A DNA stretch of 64,000 nucleotides from Gammaproteobacteria bacterium (GTDB lineage Bacteria; Pseudomonadota; Gammaproteobacteria; HK1): assembly GCA_012103455.1 (NCBI GenBank), contig WLWT01000001.1, forward strand, positions 1 through 64,000, read 5' to 3'. The position numbers were made by a program, and so were the translations under genes. Positions 17,017-26,900 of this stretch are shown one piece after another (position 1 is the first letter of the stretch; each line of letters opens with the position of its first letter). Under the pieces are notes generated by a model that worked only from the letters and a program-made list of their open reading frames with translations, was not told where the DNA came from and made no database searches.

Positions 17017-17765
17017 GATGCGTGACTCGATGCGGTGCCCGTGAGCGAGAAAAACAATTGCGAGATATCGGCGGCGGCGTATTCTTGCAGGAGCGACTCG
17101 CCCGTGCCATCGGCGGCGAGCTTGCCCTTGTGTAGCACCAAGATGCGATCGGCTTGGCGGGTTTCGTCCACCAGGTGGGTAGCCCAGAGCACGCTCATGC
17201 CCCGGGTTTGGCAAAGCTCGCGCACGTAAGACAGAAGATCCCGCCGCGAACCCGGATCCAAACCAACGGTAGGCTCATCCATAAGCAGCAGCTTGGGTGC
17301 ATGCAATACCGCCCGGGCCAGCTCCACTTTGCGCCGGTTGCCGCCGGACAGCTCTTTGCACGGCTTATCGGCGGCGTCGCTCAGGCCTACGCGCGCCAAC
17401 TCTTCGCTGATGCGCGCCGCCGCGACTTTACTGGGCAGGCCGTGCAAACGGGCGTGAAAACGCAAGTTGCCGGCGGCGCTCAGGTCCAGATCCAGGGTCG
17501 CTTGCTGAAAGACGATACCGAGCCGGGCCAATACGGCCACTGGATTTTTCTCAAGATCATGTCCATCTACCGCGATACTGCCGGCATCCGGCGTGAACAA
17601 TCCGCTCAGCAGTTGGAACAGGGTACTTTTGCCGGCGCCGTTGGGGCCCAGTAGCACGTTGAAAGTGCCTGGCGCCAGATCGATGTCAACGCCGTCCAAG
17701 GCTTGCACTCGTGGGTACGCTTTGCGCACGCCGGCAATGGACAAGATGGCGGCCATGTCGCTCAT
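17013..17765 (-). CDS. ABC transporter ATPase, PQQ-associated ABC-2 system
   Basis: Cytoplasmic ATPase of 250 residues with Walker A GPNGAGKST, Q-loop, signature LSGGNRRKVELARA, Walker B LLLMDEPTVGLDP and H-loop ATH. It pairs with the downstream permease (ATGA overlap) and is itself coupled to the upstream ATPase gene (ATGA). The family matches the ATP-binding subunits found next to PQQ-dependent alcohol dehydrogenases. Direction and cargo of transport are not known. Confidence 0.88.
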   Translation of the reverse strand: MSDMAAILSIAGVRKAYPRVQALDGVDIDLAPGTFNVLLGPNGAGKSTLFQLLSGLFTPDAGSIAVDGHDLEKNPVAVLARLGIVFQQATLDLDLSAAGNLRFHARLHGLPSKVAAARISEELARVGLSDAADKPCKELSGGNRRKVELARAVLHAPKLLLMDEPTVGLDPGSRRDLLSYVRELCQTRGMSVLWATHLVDETRQADRILVLHKGKLAADGTGESLLQEYAAADISQLFFSLTGTASSHAS

Positions 17766-18484
17766 AGTTGACTGCTCTTGGCTATATTCCCCTGCAACAG
17801 CCTAGGATACTGTTTTAGCAGCCCGGCGTGGGCGTCCAACAGTTGCGCATCAGCGCGCTCGCGGGGCCGGCTCAACTCGACCGGGTAATCATGGATGACA
17901 GCGGCGGGGCTTGGACAGAGGAATATGATCCTGTCGGCCAGCAATAGCGCCTCGATCAGATCATGGGTCACCATGACCACGGTTGGCCGGTATTGCTCCC
18001 ACAGCTCGGTGAGCAGCGCCCGCAATGCATCGGCGCTCGGCTGATCGAGCGATACGAACGGTTCATCGAGCAGCAACAGCTTGGCTTCACGGGCAAACGC
18101 GCGGGCCAGAGCCACGCGGCGTTGCATGCCGCCGGACAGGGTGCGGGGCAGGGCATCAGGGTCGCTGAGTCCTACCCGGGTCAACCATTGACGCGCTTTG
18201 TGTTGGTCGCCGTCGAGGACCAGATCGATGTTTTGCAGCGAAGTGAGCCATGGCATGAGACGCGGGCTTTGAAACATGACGCCGGGCGGTTCTGCATGAT
18301 CCAGTTGGATGCTGCCGGTGTAATCCGTGTCCAATCCGGCCGCGATCCGTAAAAGGGTCGATTTGCCGCATCCTGAGGGCCCGATTATGGCCACTATCTC
18401 GCCCGGGGTGAGCCGGCATTGCAGTCCCCGCAGTACGGCATGCGCCTGGCCGGCGAAGCGTTTTTCCGTAATCGCTATGTGCAC
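17762..18484 (-). CDS. ABC transporter ATPase (taurine/nitrate-type importer)
   Basis: 240-residue ATPase with Walker A GPSGCGKSTL, signature LSGGMQRRVALARA, Walker B LLLLDEPFVSLD and H-loop THD. This is the class that energises uptake systems with one membrane protein of the SsuC/TauC type. It lies ten bases after the permease gene and overlaps the next ATPase gene by four bases, so the five transporter genes form one operon. The substrate cannot be read from the sequence. Confidence 0.88.
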   Translation of the reverse strand: MHIAITEKRFAGQAHAVLRGLQCRLTPGEIVAIIGPSGCGKSTLLRIAAGLDTDYTGSIQLDHAEPPGVMFQSPRLMPWLTSLQNIDLVLDGDQHKARQWLTRVGLSDPDALPRTLSGGMQRRVALARAFAREAKLLLLDEPFVSLDQPSADALRALLTELWEQYRPTVVMVTHDLIEALLLADRIIFLCPSPAAVIHDYPVELSRPRERADAQLLDAHAGLLKQYPRLLQGNIAKSSQL

Positions 18485-18494
18485 GGCGTGGGGC

Positions 18495-19310
18495 TCATCG
18501 ATGCCAGCGTGCGATATGCCGGTCTATGGGCTGCATGACTAGCGCCTCGATGACGTAGACGACGGCGGCGAAGGCTAGGGTGTAAGCAAGAATGGAGGTG
18601 ATGTCGAAGAACTGGAAGAAAGTGCCGATCTGAAAACCCACGCCATCGCTGCGGCCCAGTAATTCGACCACTAAGACGATCTTCCAGATAAGAGCGAGAC
18701 CGGATCGGGCCGCCGCCATGAGATAAGGGTAGAGCTGCGGTGCGAAGACCCGCCGCAGGGTCGTCAAGCGGCTCAGCCGGTAGGCCCGGGCGACTTCCAT
18801 CAAGTCCTGATCGACGGCTCTAGCCCCCTCGCGCACGGTCACCACCACTGTGGGGATCTTGTTGAGCGCGACGGCCACTACCGCCGCTGCTTCGGTCAAA
18901 CCCAACCATAAGTAGCACAGCACTATAGTCACCAGAGCGGGTATGTTGAGCCCGATGATGAGCAGTGCATCCAGTACATTGTTCCAAGCGGTCTTCGAGC
19001 CCATGAGCATGCCGAAGGCGGTGCCCACGAGCATGGCGATGGCAAAAGCCGTGGCCACACGCAGCAGGGTAATACTCAAGTGCTCGGTCAGCTCACCGCT
19101 CGCAAACTCTTCGCTTAGCCGGCCTAGCACCGCTGCCGGCGGCGGCCACAGATCGCTGCCGGCGGCCACCGCGCTCACCTGCCATAGGATGATGAGGACG
19201 GCGAGAGAGCCGAGTGTGGTCCAGGGAAACCGGGGCCATGGAAATCTAGACCATGGAAATCCAGGCCGTGGAAATATAGGCCGTTTAGTCGTTCGGTTCA
19301 GCGGGGCCAC
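18495..19310 (-). CDS. ABC transporter permease (SsuC/TauC-like)
   Basis: Inner-membrane permease with about six hydrophobic segments and the EAA loop (EVARAYRLSRLTTLRRVFAP). The N terminus before the first helix holds a short tandem repeat (PWSRFPWPRFPW) encoded by 18-bp DNA repeats at about 19226-19290. The start shown is GTG 19310. A longer frame opens at 19334. Both overlap the binding-protein gene, so translation is probably coupled. Confidence 0.85.
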   Translation of the reverse strand: MAPLNRTTKRPIFPRPGFPWSRFPWPRFPWTTLGSLAVLIILWQVSAVAAGSDLWPPPAAVLGRLSEEFASGELTEHLSITLLRVATAFAIAMLVGTAFGMLMGSKTAWNNVLDALLIIGLNIPALVTIVLCYLWLGLTEAAAVVAVALNKIPTVVVTVREGARAVDQDLMEVARAYRLSRLTTLRRVFAPQLYPYLMAAARSGLALIWKIVLVVELLGRSDGVGFQIGTFFQFFDITSILAYTLAFAAVVYVIEALVMQPIDRHIARWHR

Positions 19311-20278
19311 ACCGGTAGCTCGAAGTCGCGCCAAAAAGTGCCTTCGTCCAAGGCGGTTGCAGCGCCGGTGAGCTTGGCACCGCCGAATTCGGCCAGCACG
19401 GCGAAGGTTTTCTTCGCCGCGGCTACCTCATCCTCGCCGAAAGTACGGGGAATACCGGCGCGGTAGGCGTCGCGCAGCGCATCGCGCGCCGCATCGTCCG
19501 CCACTTTCATACGGCTTTGCAACCGGATCCACGCCGTGTCGTCCTCATCCAGGCGGCGCTTGGCGGCGTAGGAGGCAGTGAGAAAGCCGCTCAGCGCGGC
19601 CGCGTTTTGCCGTGCCCAATCTTCATCGAACACCCAGCCTAGCAGCGGCACTGGCCGCTCGACGCCGAGCTTGCTCAGCATGCGTGGAACGGCGATCAGG
19701 CGGCGCATGCCCGCCGCTTTTAAGCGGGCACTGTAGTGCCAGAAGTTAAGGCCTGCATCGAGTTCTCCGCGCAGCAGCAACTGGTTCAGCAATGGTGGTG
19801 CGACGAATGACACCTGCACTTTATCGGCCAGATCGTAGCCGAGTTCCTGCACACCGAGCGCGCGTAACGTCAGCCAGCTTTTGTCCACGGGACCACCGGC
19901 CACGCCCAGGCGCCGTCCTGCCAGATCGCCAATGTGGTCGATGCCGGCAGCGGGGCGCACCATCACGCTGCCCACCGCCAGGGAGTAGGGGAAGAAGCGG
20001 TAGCGCCGGCCGGCGCTGCGTTGGCGGGAGACCCAGATCCAATCGGTGACGATGATGTCCGCCGCGCCCCCTTGCAGCGCCACCGCCGTCGCGTTCTTGG
20101 AGGCGAGCGCCACTACTTCTACGCTAACGCCGTGGGCCCGGTCCAGGGCGAAATGTTTGAGTGAGTCCAACTCCCAGTTGACAGTGCCGAACTTGAGTAC
20201 GCCAACGCGTACCGGATCGGTGCCATGGGCTAGGGGGATAAAGCACCAAGCTATGAGGATCAGCCGTAGTACGAACAT
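19298..20278 (-). CDS. periplasmic substrate-binding protein of the importer
   Basis: The product starts MFVLRLILIAWCFIPLAHG, a signal peptide, so ATG 20278 is preferred to 20326. The mature part (VRVGVLKFGTVNWELDSLKH) resembles binding proteins of nitrate/sulfonate/taurine-type systems and, in particular, those encoded in PQQ-dependent dehydrogenase clusters. It is the first gene of the minus-strand operon and divergent from pqqB. The ligand is unknown. Confidence 0.8.
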   Translation of the reverse strand: MFVLRLILIAWCFIPLAHGTDPVRVGVLKFGTVNWELDSLKHFALDRAHGVSVEVVALASKNATAVALQGGAADIIVTDWIWVSRQRSAGRRYRFFPYSLAVGSVMVRPAAGIDHIGDLAGRRLGVAGGPVDKSWLTLRALGVQELGYDLADKVQVSFVAPPLLNQLLLRGELDAGLNFWHYSARLKAAGMRRLIAVPRMLSKLGVERPVPLLGWVFDEDWARQNAAALSGFLTASYAAKRRLDEDDTAWIRLQSRMKVADDAARDALRDAYRAGIPRTFGEDEVAAAKKTFAVLAEFGGAKLTGAATALDEGTFWRDFELPVWPR

Positions 20279-20610
20279 AAGCGTTGTATCTGTGTAGGAG
20301 GCGCGGGGTGCTGTTAGGCGATCCACGCTTTTGTTTATGGATGATGCGAGGCGCTTAGACTAGCACTTCTAGTTGGGACGAATGACTCATGACTTTAGGG
20401 CGAATAGAGCGCACCGGCAGCGGTCAGGGGTTCGAATGAGGGGGTGAATGGGGGGGAAGGTGTGGTCTTCGAAGGCCGCGGCGCGATCAGAGCAGTATCC
20501 CGGTACGATGGCCGCTCGTCTGGAGGATTGATCGGGCGGCGCCGTGTAGCCGGCGCGGCCTTGAACTATTACATTGCCCCTTCCCGAATATGGTCACTCG
20601 GCATGCCGCA
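20279..20610. promoter_or_regulatory. divergent intergenic region between the ABC operon and pqqB
   Basis: About 330 bases without a credible gene. It must carry the start signals for the transporter operon (minus) and pqqBC (plus). I see a guanine-rich tract (gagggggtgaatggggggg, about 20437-20458) but no promoter box or operator that I can name. No PqqA-like short ORF is present here. Confidence 0.4.
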
Positions 20611-21531
20611 ATGATTCATGTACATATACTGGGCTCCGCTGCCGGCGGTGGCTTCCCGCAATGGAATTGCAACTGTGCCAACTGCGAGGGATTGCGCAGT
20701 GGACGCTTGAACGCCCGGCCCCGTAATCAGTCCTCGATCGCGCTCTCCACGGATAAGCAAAACTGGTTATTGATCAATGCATCGCCTGATATACGGGCGC
20801 AAATCGGCGCTTTCTCTCCATTGCAGCCGAGCGTCAACAAGCGTGAAACGGGCATACGCGCCGTGTTACTGGTAGACAGCCAAATCGATCACACCACCGG
20901 ATTGCTGATCTTGCGCGAGGGAGAGCCACTCTCCCTGTACTGCACCGACATGGCTTACGACGATCTGACCACCGGGTTCCCGGTATTGAACCTGTTGCAG
21001 CATTACTGCGGCGTTGAGCGCCACACTATTGCGGTGGACGGTTCCAGCTTCACCGTGGAAGGTATTGATGGCTTGGTGTTCAAGGGCTTGCCTCTTTGCA
21101 GTAAAGCGCCGCCTTACTCACCTCACCGGCACGATCCTCATCCTGGGGACAATATAGGTTTGTGGGTGGAGGGTAGCGGCGCCGGGGGCGGCAAGCTGTT
21201 TTATGCGCCTGGCCTCGGGATGATAGAGCCGCATGTCAAAGCCGCCATGGAGGCAGCCGATTGCGTGCTGGTTGACGGCACTTTTTGGACCGACGATGAA
21301 ATGAGCCGCCGCGGTGTGGGTACGAAGAAAGCCGCCGACATGGGCCATTTGGCGCTCTCCGGCGAGGGCGGTATGATTCAACACTTGCGCGGCTTGAGTG
21401 CCCGCAAGGTCTTGATTCACATCAACAACACCAATCCTATACTCGATGAAGATTCACCGGAGCGGGCGCAACTGGCCGGTGAAGGTATAGAAGTGGCTTG
21501 CGATGGAATGGATCTGGAGATCGGAGCATGA
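20611..21531 (+). CDS. pqqB: PQQ biosynthesis protein PqqB
   Basis: PqqB is a metallo-beta-lactamase-fold oxygenase that hydroxylates the PQQ intermediate. The start at ATG 20611 gives the family N terminus [19 protein letters not shown]. The metal-binding histidine region [10 protein letters not shown] is present, as is the C-terminal [19 protein letters not shown]. The frame from 20590 only adds seven residues. The stop overlaps the pqqC start (ATGA). Confidence 0.96.
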   Translation: MIHVHILGSAAGGGFPQWNCNCANCEGLRSGRLNARPRNQSSIALSTDKQNWLLINASPDIRAQIGAFSPLQPSVNKRETGIRAVLLVDSQIDHTTGLLILREGEPLSLYCTDMAYDDLTTGFPVLNLLQHYCGVERHTIAVDGSSFTVEGIDGLVFKGLPLCSKAPPYSPHRHDPHPGDNIGLWVEGSGAGGGKLFYAPGLGMIEPHVKAAMEAADCVLVDGTFWTDDEMSRRGVGTKKAADMGHLALSGEGGMIQHLRGLSARKVLIHINNTNPILDEDSPERAQLAGEGIEVACDGMDLEIGA

Positions 21532-22253
21532 GCGGGCAACACGCTGCGTGGACGCCGGCGCAGTTCGAACAGGCGTTGCGGGCCCTCGGTTCGCGTTATC
21601 ACATTCATCATCCGTTTCAAGTCATGATGGGTGAGGGCAAGCTGTCGAAGAAAGCCATTCAAGGTTGGGTAGCAAACCGCTTCTACTATCAACTCAACAT
21701 CCCGCATAAAGATGCTTATCTCATGGCCAACTGCCCGGACCGGGCGGTGCGCCGGCGCTGGATACAGCGCATCATCGATCATGACGGACGCGAGGGGGAT
21801 GAAGGGGGCATCGAGTGCTGGATCCGCATGGCGGTCGCCTGCGGTCTTACCCGCGAGGAAGTGGTCTCCCTCGAGCACGTGTTGCCGGGTGTGCGCTTTG
21901 CTGTGGATGCATACCGCAATTTCGTGCGCGATGCCGAGTGGCACGAAGGGATCTGCTCGTCGCTGACCGAACTCTTTGCGCCCACCGCGCATCGCCAACG
22001 CCTGGCGACTTGGCCTGAGCAGTACCCGTGGATTGAACCGCAGGGCCTTGAATATTTTCGCAACCGGCTGGCTGAAGCGCATCGGGATGTGGAACACGGG
22101 CTGGCAGTGACCCTCGCCCACTTCACCACCCGTGCGCTGCAGGACCGGGCACTCGAGATCCTTCAATTCAAGCTAGACGTACTGTGGTCGATCCTTGATG
22201 CCATGCATCTAGCCTATGTCTTGGCGATGCCACCGTATTTCAACGAGCGGTAA
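21528..22253 (+). CDS. pqqC: pyrroloquinoline-quinone synthase PqqC
   Basis: PqqC performs the final ring closure and eight-electron oxidation to PQQ with O2 and no cofactor. The product (241 residues) carries the family blocks [38 protein letters not shown], and [15 protein letters not shown] with the active-site residues. ATG 21528 overlaps the pqqB stop and matches the family length. The order here is pqqB-pqqC, separated from pqqD-pqqE by the transporter operon. Confidence 0.96.
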   Translation: MSGQHAAWTPAQFEQALRALGSRYHIHHPFQVMMGEGKLSKKAIQGWVANRFYYQLNIPHKDAYLMANCPDRAVRRRWIQRIIDHDGREGDEGGIECWIRMAVACGLTREEVVSLEHVLPGVRFAVDAYRNFVRDAEWHEGICSSLTELFAPTAHRQRLATWPEQYPWIEPQGLEYFRNRLAEAHRDVEHGLAVTLAHFTTRALQDRALEILQFKLDVLWSILDAMHLAYVLAMPPYFNER

Positions 22254-22634
22254 TTATTCGACTTAAAATAGCATCGAAAAGGAATTTACAACCCCAATAG
22301 GGATCTGCTGTGAAGATAGACTGACTGGAAAAAAATCAGTTGGCGAGCAACTGCTTCAGGTAGTGCAAGATGCAAAGTACCAACACCCGAGAATGTGTTC
22401 GAACCATCAAACACCCTTCTTGGCAAATCCGGCCACTACACCTGGCATCCCGATGCATCTTGCGGCCATGAAGATGGCATCGCCTGCGAGATCCGTAGTT
22501 CCTGCTCGGCGGTCTGGGTAGGACGGCGGCAGCTTGGCACGGTGCATGAACTAACAGGGCAATGGTCCACGCGGCACATCGCTGTTGTTGCCGAATAACC
22601 CCCCTTAGAACTGCTTCGTTATGACCTCAGTGGC
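22254..22634. other. intergenic, no recognised feature
   Basis: Between pqqC and queE I see no gene with family resemblance. A 67-codon frame at 22395-22598 contains HPDASCGHEDGIACEI but matches nothing I know. The first 60 bases are AT-rich (ttaaaatagcatcgaaaagg) and may hold promoter elements or a fragment of mobile DNA. Confidence 0.3.
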
Positions 22635-23276
22635 ATGACCTACTCCGTTAAAAAGATATTTCATACCCTACAGGGCGAAGGTGCTAATGCCGGGCGCGCC
22701 GCCGTCTTTTGCCGGTTTGCGGGTTGTAATTTATGGAGTGGGCGCGAGCAACACCGGTTGCGCGCGGCGTGCCAATTTTGCGACACGGAGTTTGTAGGTA
22801 CCGATGGTGTGGGAGGGGGCAAATTCGAACATGCCGAGGTGCTGGCGGGCGCTATAGAGCAGGCCTGGTTGGCCACCACCCATGGCGCTGCGGGACGATT
22901 TGTAGTTTGCACCGGAGGCGAGCCTTTATTGCAACTGGACGATACCCTCATCAATGCTTTGCATGCGCGCGCCTTTGGAATCGCCGTGGAGACCAATGGT
23001 ACTCGCATCGCTCCCACCGGCATCGATTGGATCTGCGTCAGCCCTAAAGCGGATGCGAACTTGGTGCAAACGAGCGGGCACGAGTTAAAGCTGGTGTACC
23101 CACAGGCCGGGATGGAACCGCAGCAGTTCGAACATCTGCCGTTTCAGCATTTGTTTCTTCAGCCTATGGACGGGCCCGATCTAGCCCGCAACACCGGGCT
23201 TGCCGTGCGCTATTGCCGTGAGAATCCCAGGTGGCGGTTGAGTGTGCAAACGCACAAGATACTCGGGATCCCATAA
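22635..23276 (+). CDS. queE: 7-carboxy-7-deazaguanine synthase QueE
   Basis: QueE is a radical-SAM enzyme that makes 7-carboxy-7-deazaguanine for queuosine and related 7-deazaguanines. The cluster cysteines are C31, C46 and C49. The C-x14-C-x2-C spacing is the enlarged loop seen in a QueE subgroup. The start KIFHTLQGEGANAGRAAVFC and the GGEPLLQLD motif fit. The length is 213 residues. queC and queD are not nearby, so the gene stands alone. Confidence 0.93.
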   Translation: MTYSVKKIFHTLQGEGANAGRAAVFCRFAGCNLWSGREQHRLRAACQFCDTEFVGTDGVGGGKFEHAEVLAGAIEQAWLATTHGAAGRFVVCTGGEPLLQLDDTLINALHARAFGIAVETNGTRIAPTGIDWICVSPKADANLVQTSGHELKLVYPQAGMEPQQFEHLPFQHLFLQPMDGPDLARNTGLAVRYCRENPRWRLSVQTHKILGIP

Positions 23277-23504
23277 ATCTGTGCTGAGCGTGCTGGTGGT
23301 GGGGAGCGTTTGCGCAAGGCGGGTTTGATTGACTGGTGTAATGCGCCTGAGGCTAAAGCTGGCGCGCTCCGGCCCAAACATTCATCCAGCCCAAACATCC
23401 ATCCGTTAGTCAATACCCCTGCTAGTCACATGAGCGCTGGATGGTGTGGATGCCCTGCCTCTGGCAGTGCATCCATATTTGAGCTTGATAAGTGTCGGTT
23501 GCCG

Positions 23505-23816
23505 CTACCTGTGCAATGATGCGTAATAAGCGGCCAGATTATCGATATCTTCATCCGACAAAGGTGCCATCATGGGCGTCATGATGGACGCTTGCGCACC
23601 TTTGCGCTGACCATTTTTGTAGGCTTTCATGGCGAGTTTTAAGTACTCCGCGTTTTGACCTGCAAGATGGGGATAGGTCGCAATAGAGGCTTTGCCTTCG
23701 GCACCGTGACATGCCGCACATACCGCGGCTTTTGCTTTACCCGCCGCGGCGTCCCCGGCAAAAGCAGGGGTAGCTAAAAGACTGGCAGCGGCCAGAGAAG
23801 CAAACAGCAGTTTCAT
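23505..23816 (-). CDS. small class I cytochrome c
   Basis: Periplasmic monohaem cytochrome of 103 residues. It has a signal peptide (cleavage probably after AFA, residue 20), haem-binding CAACH at residues 33-37 and a Met ligand in the [15 protein letters not shown] region near residue 80. The pattern resembles c4/c5-type carriers. It could accept electrons from a quinoprotein or arsenite oxidase, but nothing here proves a partner. The downstream end is followed by 200 bases of non-coding sequence towards queE. Confidence 0.85.
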   Translation of the reverse strand: MKLLFASLAAASLLATPAFAGDAAAGKAKAAVCAACHGAEGKASIATYPHLAGQNAEYLKLAMKAYKNGQRKGAQASIMTPMMAPLSDEDIDNLAAYYASLHR

Positions 23817-23825
23817 GATTGGGCT

Positions 23826-23909
23826 CCAAGGTTAGGGCAACTCTAAAAATAGTCGTTTTTTCGTGAGTGCAAGTAAGCACCGCACAGAACCGCAGTGTAT
23901 AGGTCATCA
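23826..23909 (-). repeat. partial copy of a ~143-bp repeat (MITE-like)
   Basis: Starts agggcaactctaaaaatagt and continues gagtgcaag...accgcagtgtatagg. This is the reverse complement of the right part of the repeats at 26628-26770 and 60593-60736. It is cut off where the IS4 element begins. Confidence 0.7.
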
Positions 23910-25186
23910 CTGCTGTCCCACAAACTTTTGAATGAGCTTAGAATCAAAGACTATTCTGCGCTAATTTGTTAGAATAGAGGTCCAGAATATCTTTCAATAT
24001 CAACAGGATAATAGCCTTGAGTCACAGTAACAGCGTATTTTCACAGCTGCTAAAACTGATTTCTAGACATGAATTTGAAACCCTTGCAAAGACCCACCAT
24101 AAAGGCCGTGTATTGAGGACAATGTCACGCTGGTCACAGTTTGTGGCGTTGAGTTTTGCCCAACTCGCCGGTCGCTGTAGTTTGCGAGATATTGTCAGCA
24201 ATCTGGATAAACAACGCCGCAAAAGTTACCATTTGGGTATCGGTAAGGTCAGTCGAAGTTCTCTGGCTCGTGTTAACGAGCAACAGCCTTATCAACTCTA
24301 CGAAGGATTATTTTGGAAGCTGCTGGCACGATGTCAAAGCTTGGCGCCTAGGCATGGGTTTCGTTTTAAAAATAAGCTTTATTCCTTGGATGCATCGACC
24401 ATTGATTTATGCTTATCACTATTTCCTTGGGCCAAATTTCGCAAGACCAAAGGCGCGATTAAACTACATGTTGGTCTGGACCATGATGGTTTTTTACCGG
24501 TCTTTATGACTATTACCGAAGGCAAACAACAAGATATTACACAAGGCCGTAGTTTAGAACTGGATGCGGGTTCTATTGTGGTGTTTGATCGTGGCTATAC
24601 GGACTACACGTGGTTTAACTTGCTCAATTCAAAGGGGATTTATTTTGTCACCCGGTTGAAAGCCAATACGAAATACCGAGTGATTTCTCGCCATCCGGTG
24701 AATAAAGAGCAGGGCATTACCTCAGATCAGACGCTGATTTTAACGGGCCCTAAAGCCGATACCTGTCCGATTAAGTTGCGCCGGATGGGTTATCGGGACC
24801 CACAGACCGGCAAGCATTACGTCTTTCTCACCCATCAATTCGAATTGACTGCCAAAACCATTGCAGATATTTATAAGTCGCGTTGGCAAATTGAGTTATT
24901 TTTCAAATGCATCAAACAAAATTTGAAGATTAAGTCATTCGTAGGGACGTCAAAAAATGCTGTCATGACTCAAATATGGGTCGCTATGTGTATGTGTTTA
25001 ATGGTTGCTTACCTGAAATTCTGTAGCAAACTCGATTTAAGCATTCAACAGATTATTCGACTCTTTCAAGTCAATTTATTTGAGCGAAGAGACCTGTGGG
25101 GACTACTCAAAGGAGACCCTCCAGGCCCTATTGAAACTCAGGTCCAGATACAGTTTACATTCTCATGAAAGTTTATGGGACAGCAG
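23906..25186 (+). mobile_element. IS4-family element
   Basis: The terminal inverted repeats are ctgctgtcccacaaactttt at the left and aaagtttatgggacagcag at the right. It appears to have inserted into the repeat at 23826 and abuts the truncated 3' end of another transposase gene on its right side. Confidence 0.85.
24017..25168 (+). CDS. IS4-family transposase, intact
   Basis: DDE transposase (383 residues) with the N-terminal domain typical of one IS4 group (FSQLLKLISRHEFETLAKTH), the first catalytic Asp in YSLDASTIDLCLS, the second in VFDRGYTDY, and the Y-(2)-R-(3)-E-(6)-K box IYKSRWQIELFFKCIKQNLK. The frame is uninterrupted, but its likely start is TTG 24017, because the family usually begins exactly there with ATG. 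This may be a mutated start that lowers expression. Confidence 0.92.
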   Translation: MSHSNSVFSQLLKLISRHEFETLAKTHHKGRVLRTMSRWSQFVALSFAQLAGRCSLRDIVSNLDKQRRKSYHLGIGKVSRSSLARVNEQQPYQLYEGLFWKLLARCQSLAPRHGFRFKNKLYSLDASTIDLCLSLFPWAKFRKTKGAIKLHVGLDHDGFLPVFMTITEGKQQDITQGRSLELDAGSIVVFDRGYTDYTWFNLLNSKGIYFVTRLKANTKYRVISRHPVNKEQGITSDQTLILTGPKADTCPIKLRRMGYRDPQTGKHYVFLTHQFELTAKTIADIYKSRWQIELFFKCIKQNLKIKSFVGTSKNAVMTQIWVAMCMCLMVAYLKFCSKLDLSIQQIIRLFQVNLFERRDLWGLLKGDPPGPIETQVQIQFTFS

Positions 25187-26698
25187 TGATCCATCTTCCA
25201 TGCGTAATGTAAATGGGTCCAATTGCAGGCTTTGAACAAGAAATTCGTTAACACGGTCTTCAATACTCTGCATAACTGTCGCCACTGAACAGCCAAGATC
25301 TTTTTCTATATCGTGTAAAGTTTCACCTATTAGCATTCGAAATAACGCCCACAATTGTTCGAAAAAACTCACTCTATTGAGCTGATCTTGTATAGTGACT
25401 CTTGCATCGCTAATGCGAAGTTCTTGAGTCGTCAACTTGGCATGAACCAACATCAAATAACGAATCGCACACAAATGGATAGAAGCGATGTGCGAGACAA
25501 AAGTCCTTGTCTGCTCTGTCACAAACCCTAGATGCTGCTTCGCTTCCTTGAAGTCAACCTCTATCCCCCATCGCAACGCATAGATTTCTAGCATCTTACT
25601 GACGCTAAGACCCACATCTGTCGTCACAAATAGCGCCCAGTCCTTTTTGCCAACGTCCCCTTCACCCGGCCCCTTCACACCGCGCACAAACAACAACTTC
25701 ACCTGCCTCCAATCGGGTTCACTTCTCGTGTCCTGCGACACATTCAACTCCACTTCCCTCGATACTGTCTTCCACGGTAATCCTTGCACTTTTCTCCATT
25801 GACCCCTAACCGCCTGGGCATAAAGCTCCCTCGCGTCCAACTCAATTTCCTTCCCCTTGTCGCTCACCGCTCGGTACTTGAGCTTGCCTTTGTTCATCCG
25901 CAAGATGGCGCAAACGCCTAGCGAAAAGGCCATATCAATCATGCGTTTGCTACCGAACCACGCATCCGCTACCAAGGACTGCGCCTGCACACCGTTAGCT
26001 ATCGCTCGCGCCATCATGGCCTGGGCCATTGACAGTTTATCGTGCGTACTCGCTTCAACATAACGAGCCTGCGCCACACTACCCGCCTGGTGCGGATGAT
26101 TCAAAGCTTGTGCCTTGCTCTGGCTGATAAACCGCTGTCAATCCAATGGCATAAACACCTCTTCTGTTGCCAGACCCAAGGTCAATACCTGATGACCCAT
26201 TACAGGTTTGCCGCTGGCGGGGTCAAAGTGACGGGAAACACCCTCCATCTTTTTGCCCCGCCGAGTTTTGATCGAATCATCCAGGACGAACACATTCAAT
26301 GCACTATCACTCACTTTGTGCCGGGTGTGGATTTCCTTGGCGACCTGATAATTGAACGCTCGCCAATCGATATCTTCGCGCTTTAACAGGTCGTACATCA
26401 CATCCTTTTTCGCTTCACTGAATAAGCTCAACGCTTTGCGGCAAAACAGGGCAATCGAGGAGACCTTGAGCCATTTCCACACTCACAGTAAAAATACTGC
26501 CTGTGTTATCTCAATTCCACTCCGCTTGGTAAAGTTCGCGGCTTTAATCAGTCGGTTAAACTTCAGCACATTCCAAGTATCTGCAAACAGATTATCAAGG
26601 CAGTGTTTGGGATCGGAGAGAACTTCTGGGCACCTGCTAAAAATGCACTGTTTCCGCGATTGCGGCGTCAGCGCCGTGCTCCAATCCTCAGGTATCAC
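25187..26698 (-). pseudogene. IS4-like transposase with two in-frame TGA stops, 3' end cut
   Basis: One continuous frame reads from about 26698 down to the IS4 boundary near 25187. It is interrupted by TGA at 26483-26485 (after ITQAVFLL) and 26138-26140 (after EEVFMPLD). Visible blocks are VLDDSIKTRRGKKMEGVSRHFD, the second catalytic region VADAWFGSKRMIDM, and YALRWGIEVDFKEAKQHLG with the Glu. The N-terminal part of the frame runs through the ~143-bp repeat. Without suppression no full-length protein is made. Confidence 0.85.
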
Positions 26699-26770
26699 CT
26701 ATACACTGCGGTTCTGCGCGCGGTGCTTCCTTGCACTCACGAAACAATGACTATTGTTAGAGGCGCCCTT
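26628..26770 (-). repeat. ~143-bp repeat (MITE-like), copy 2
   Basis: The ends gggcacctgctaaaaatgcac and tgttagaggcgccctt form imperfect inverted repeats, and the whole segment matches 60593-60736. It overlaps the 5' end of the broken transposase gene. It is therefore either a non-autonomous derivative of that IS or an insertion at its start. Confidence 0.7.
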
Positions 26771-26803
26771 CTTCTACTAACGATGGAAGGGCGTTATTTT
26801 TTG
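26764..26803 (+). terminator. probable rho-independent terminator
   Basis: The stem gcccttc (26765-26771) pairs with gaagggc (26786-26792) and is followed by gttatttttt. The loop is 14 bases. It sits at the edge of the repeat and could stop transcription leaving the IS region. Confidence 0.45.
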
Positions 26804-26900
26804 TGTCACCATTCATGGGGGTCTTCCGCGGTATCAATGTTTTGTTATGTAAGCTGATATTATACCGCGCGCAAGGTCCTTTTTCTTCTAAATCAACACC

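Noticed and set aside
24017..26770. Treating the IS4 element and the neighbouring minus-strand transposase as one composite transposon.
   Set aside because: The two transposases belong to different groups, the terminal repeats differ, and one gene is truncated by the other element.
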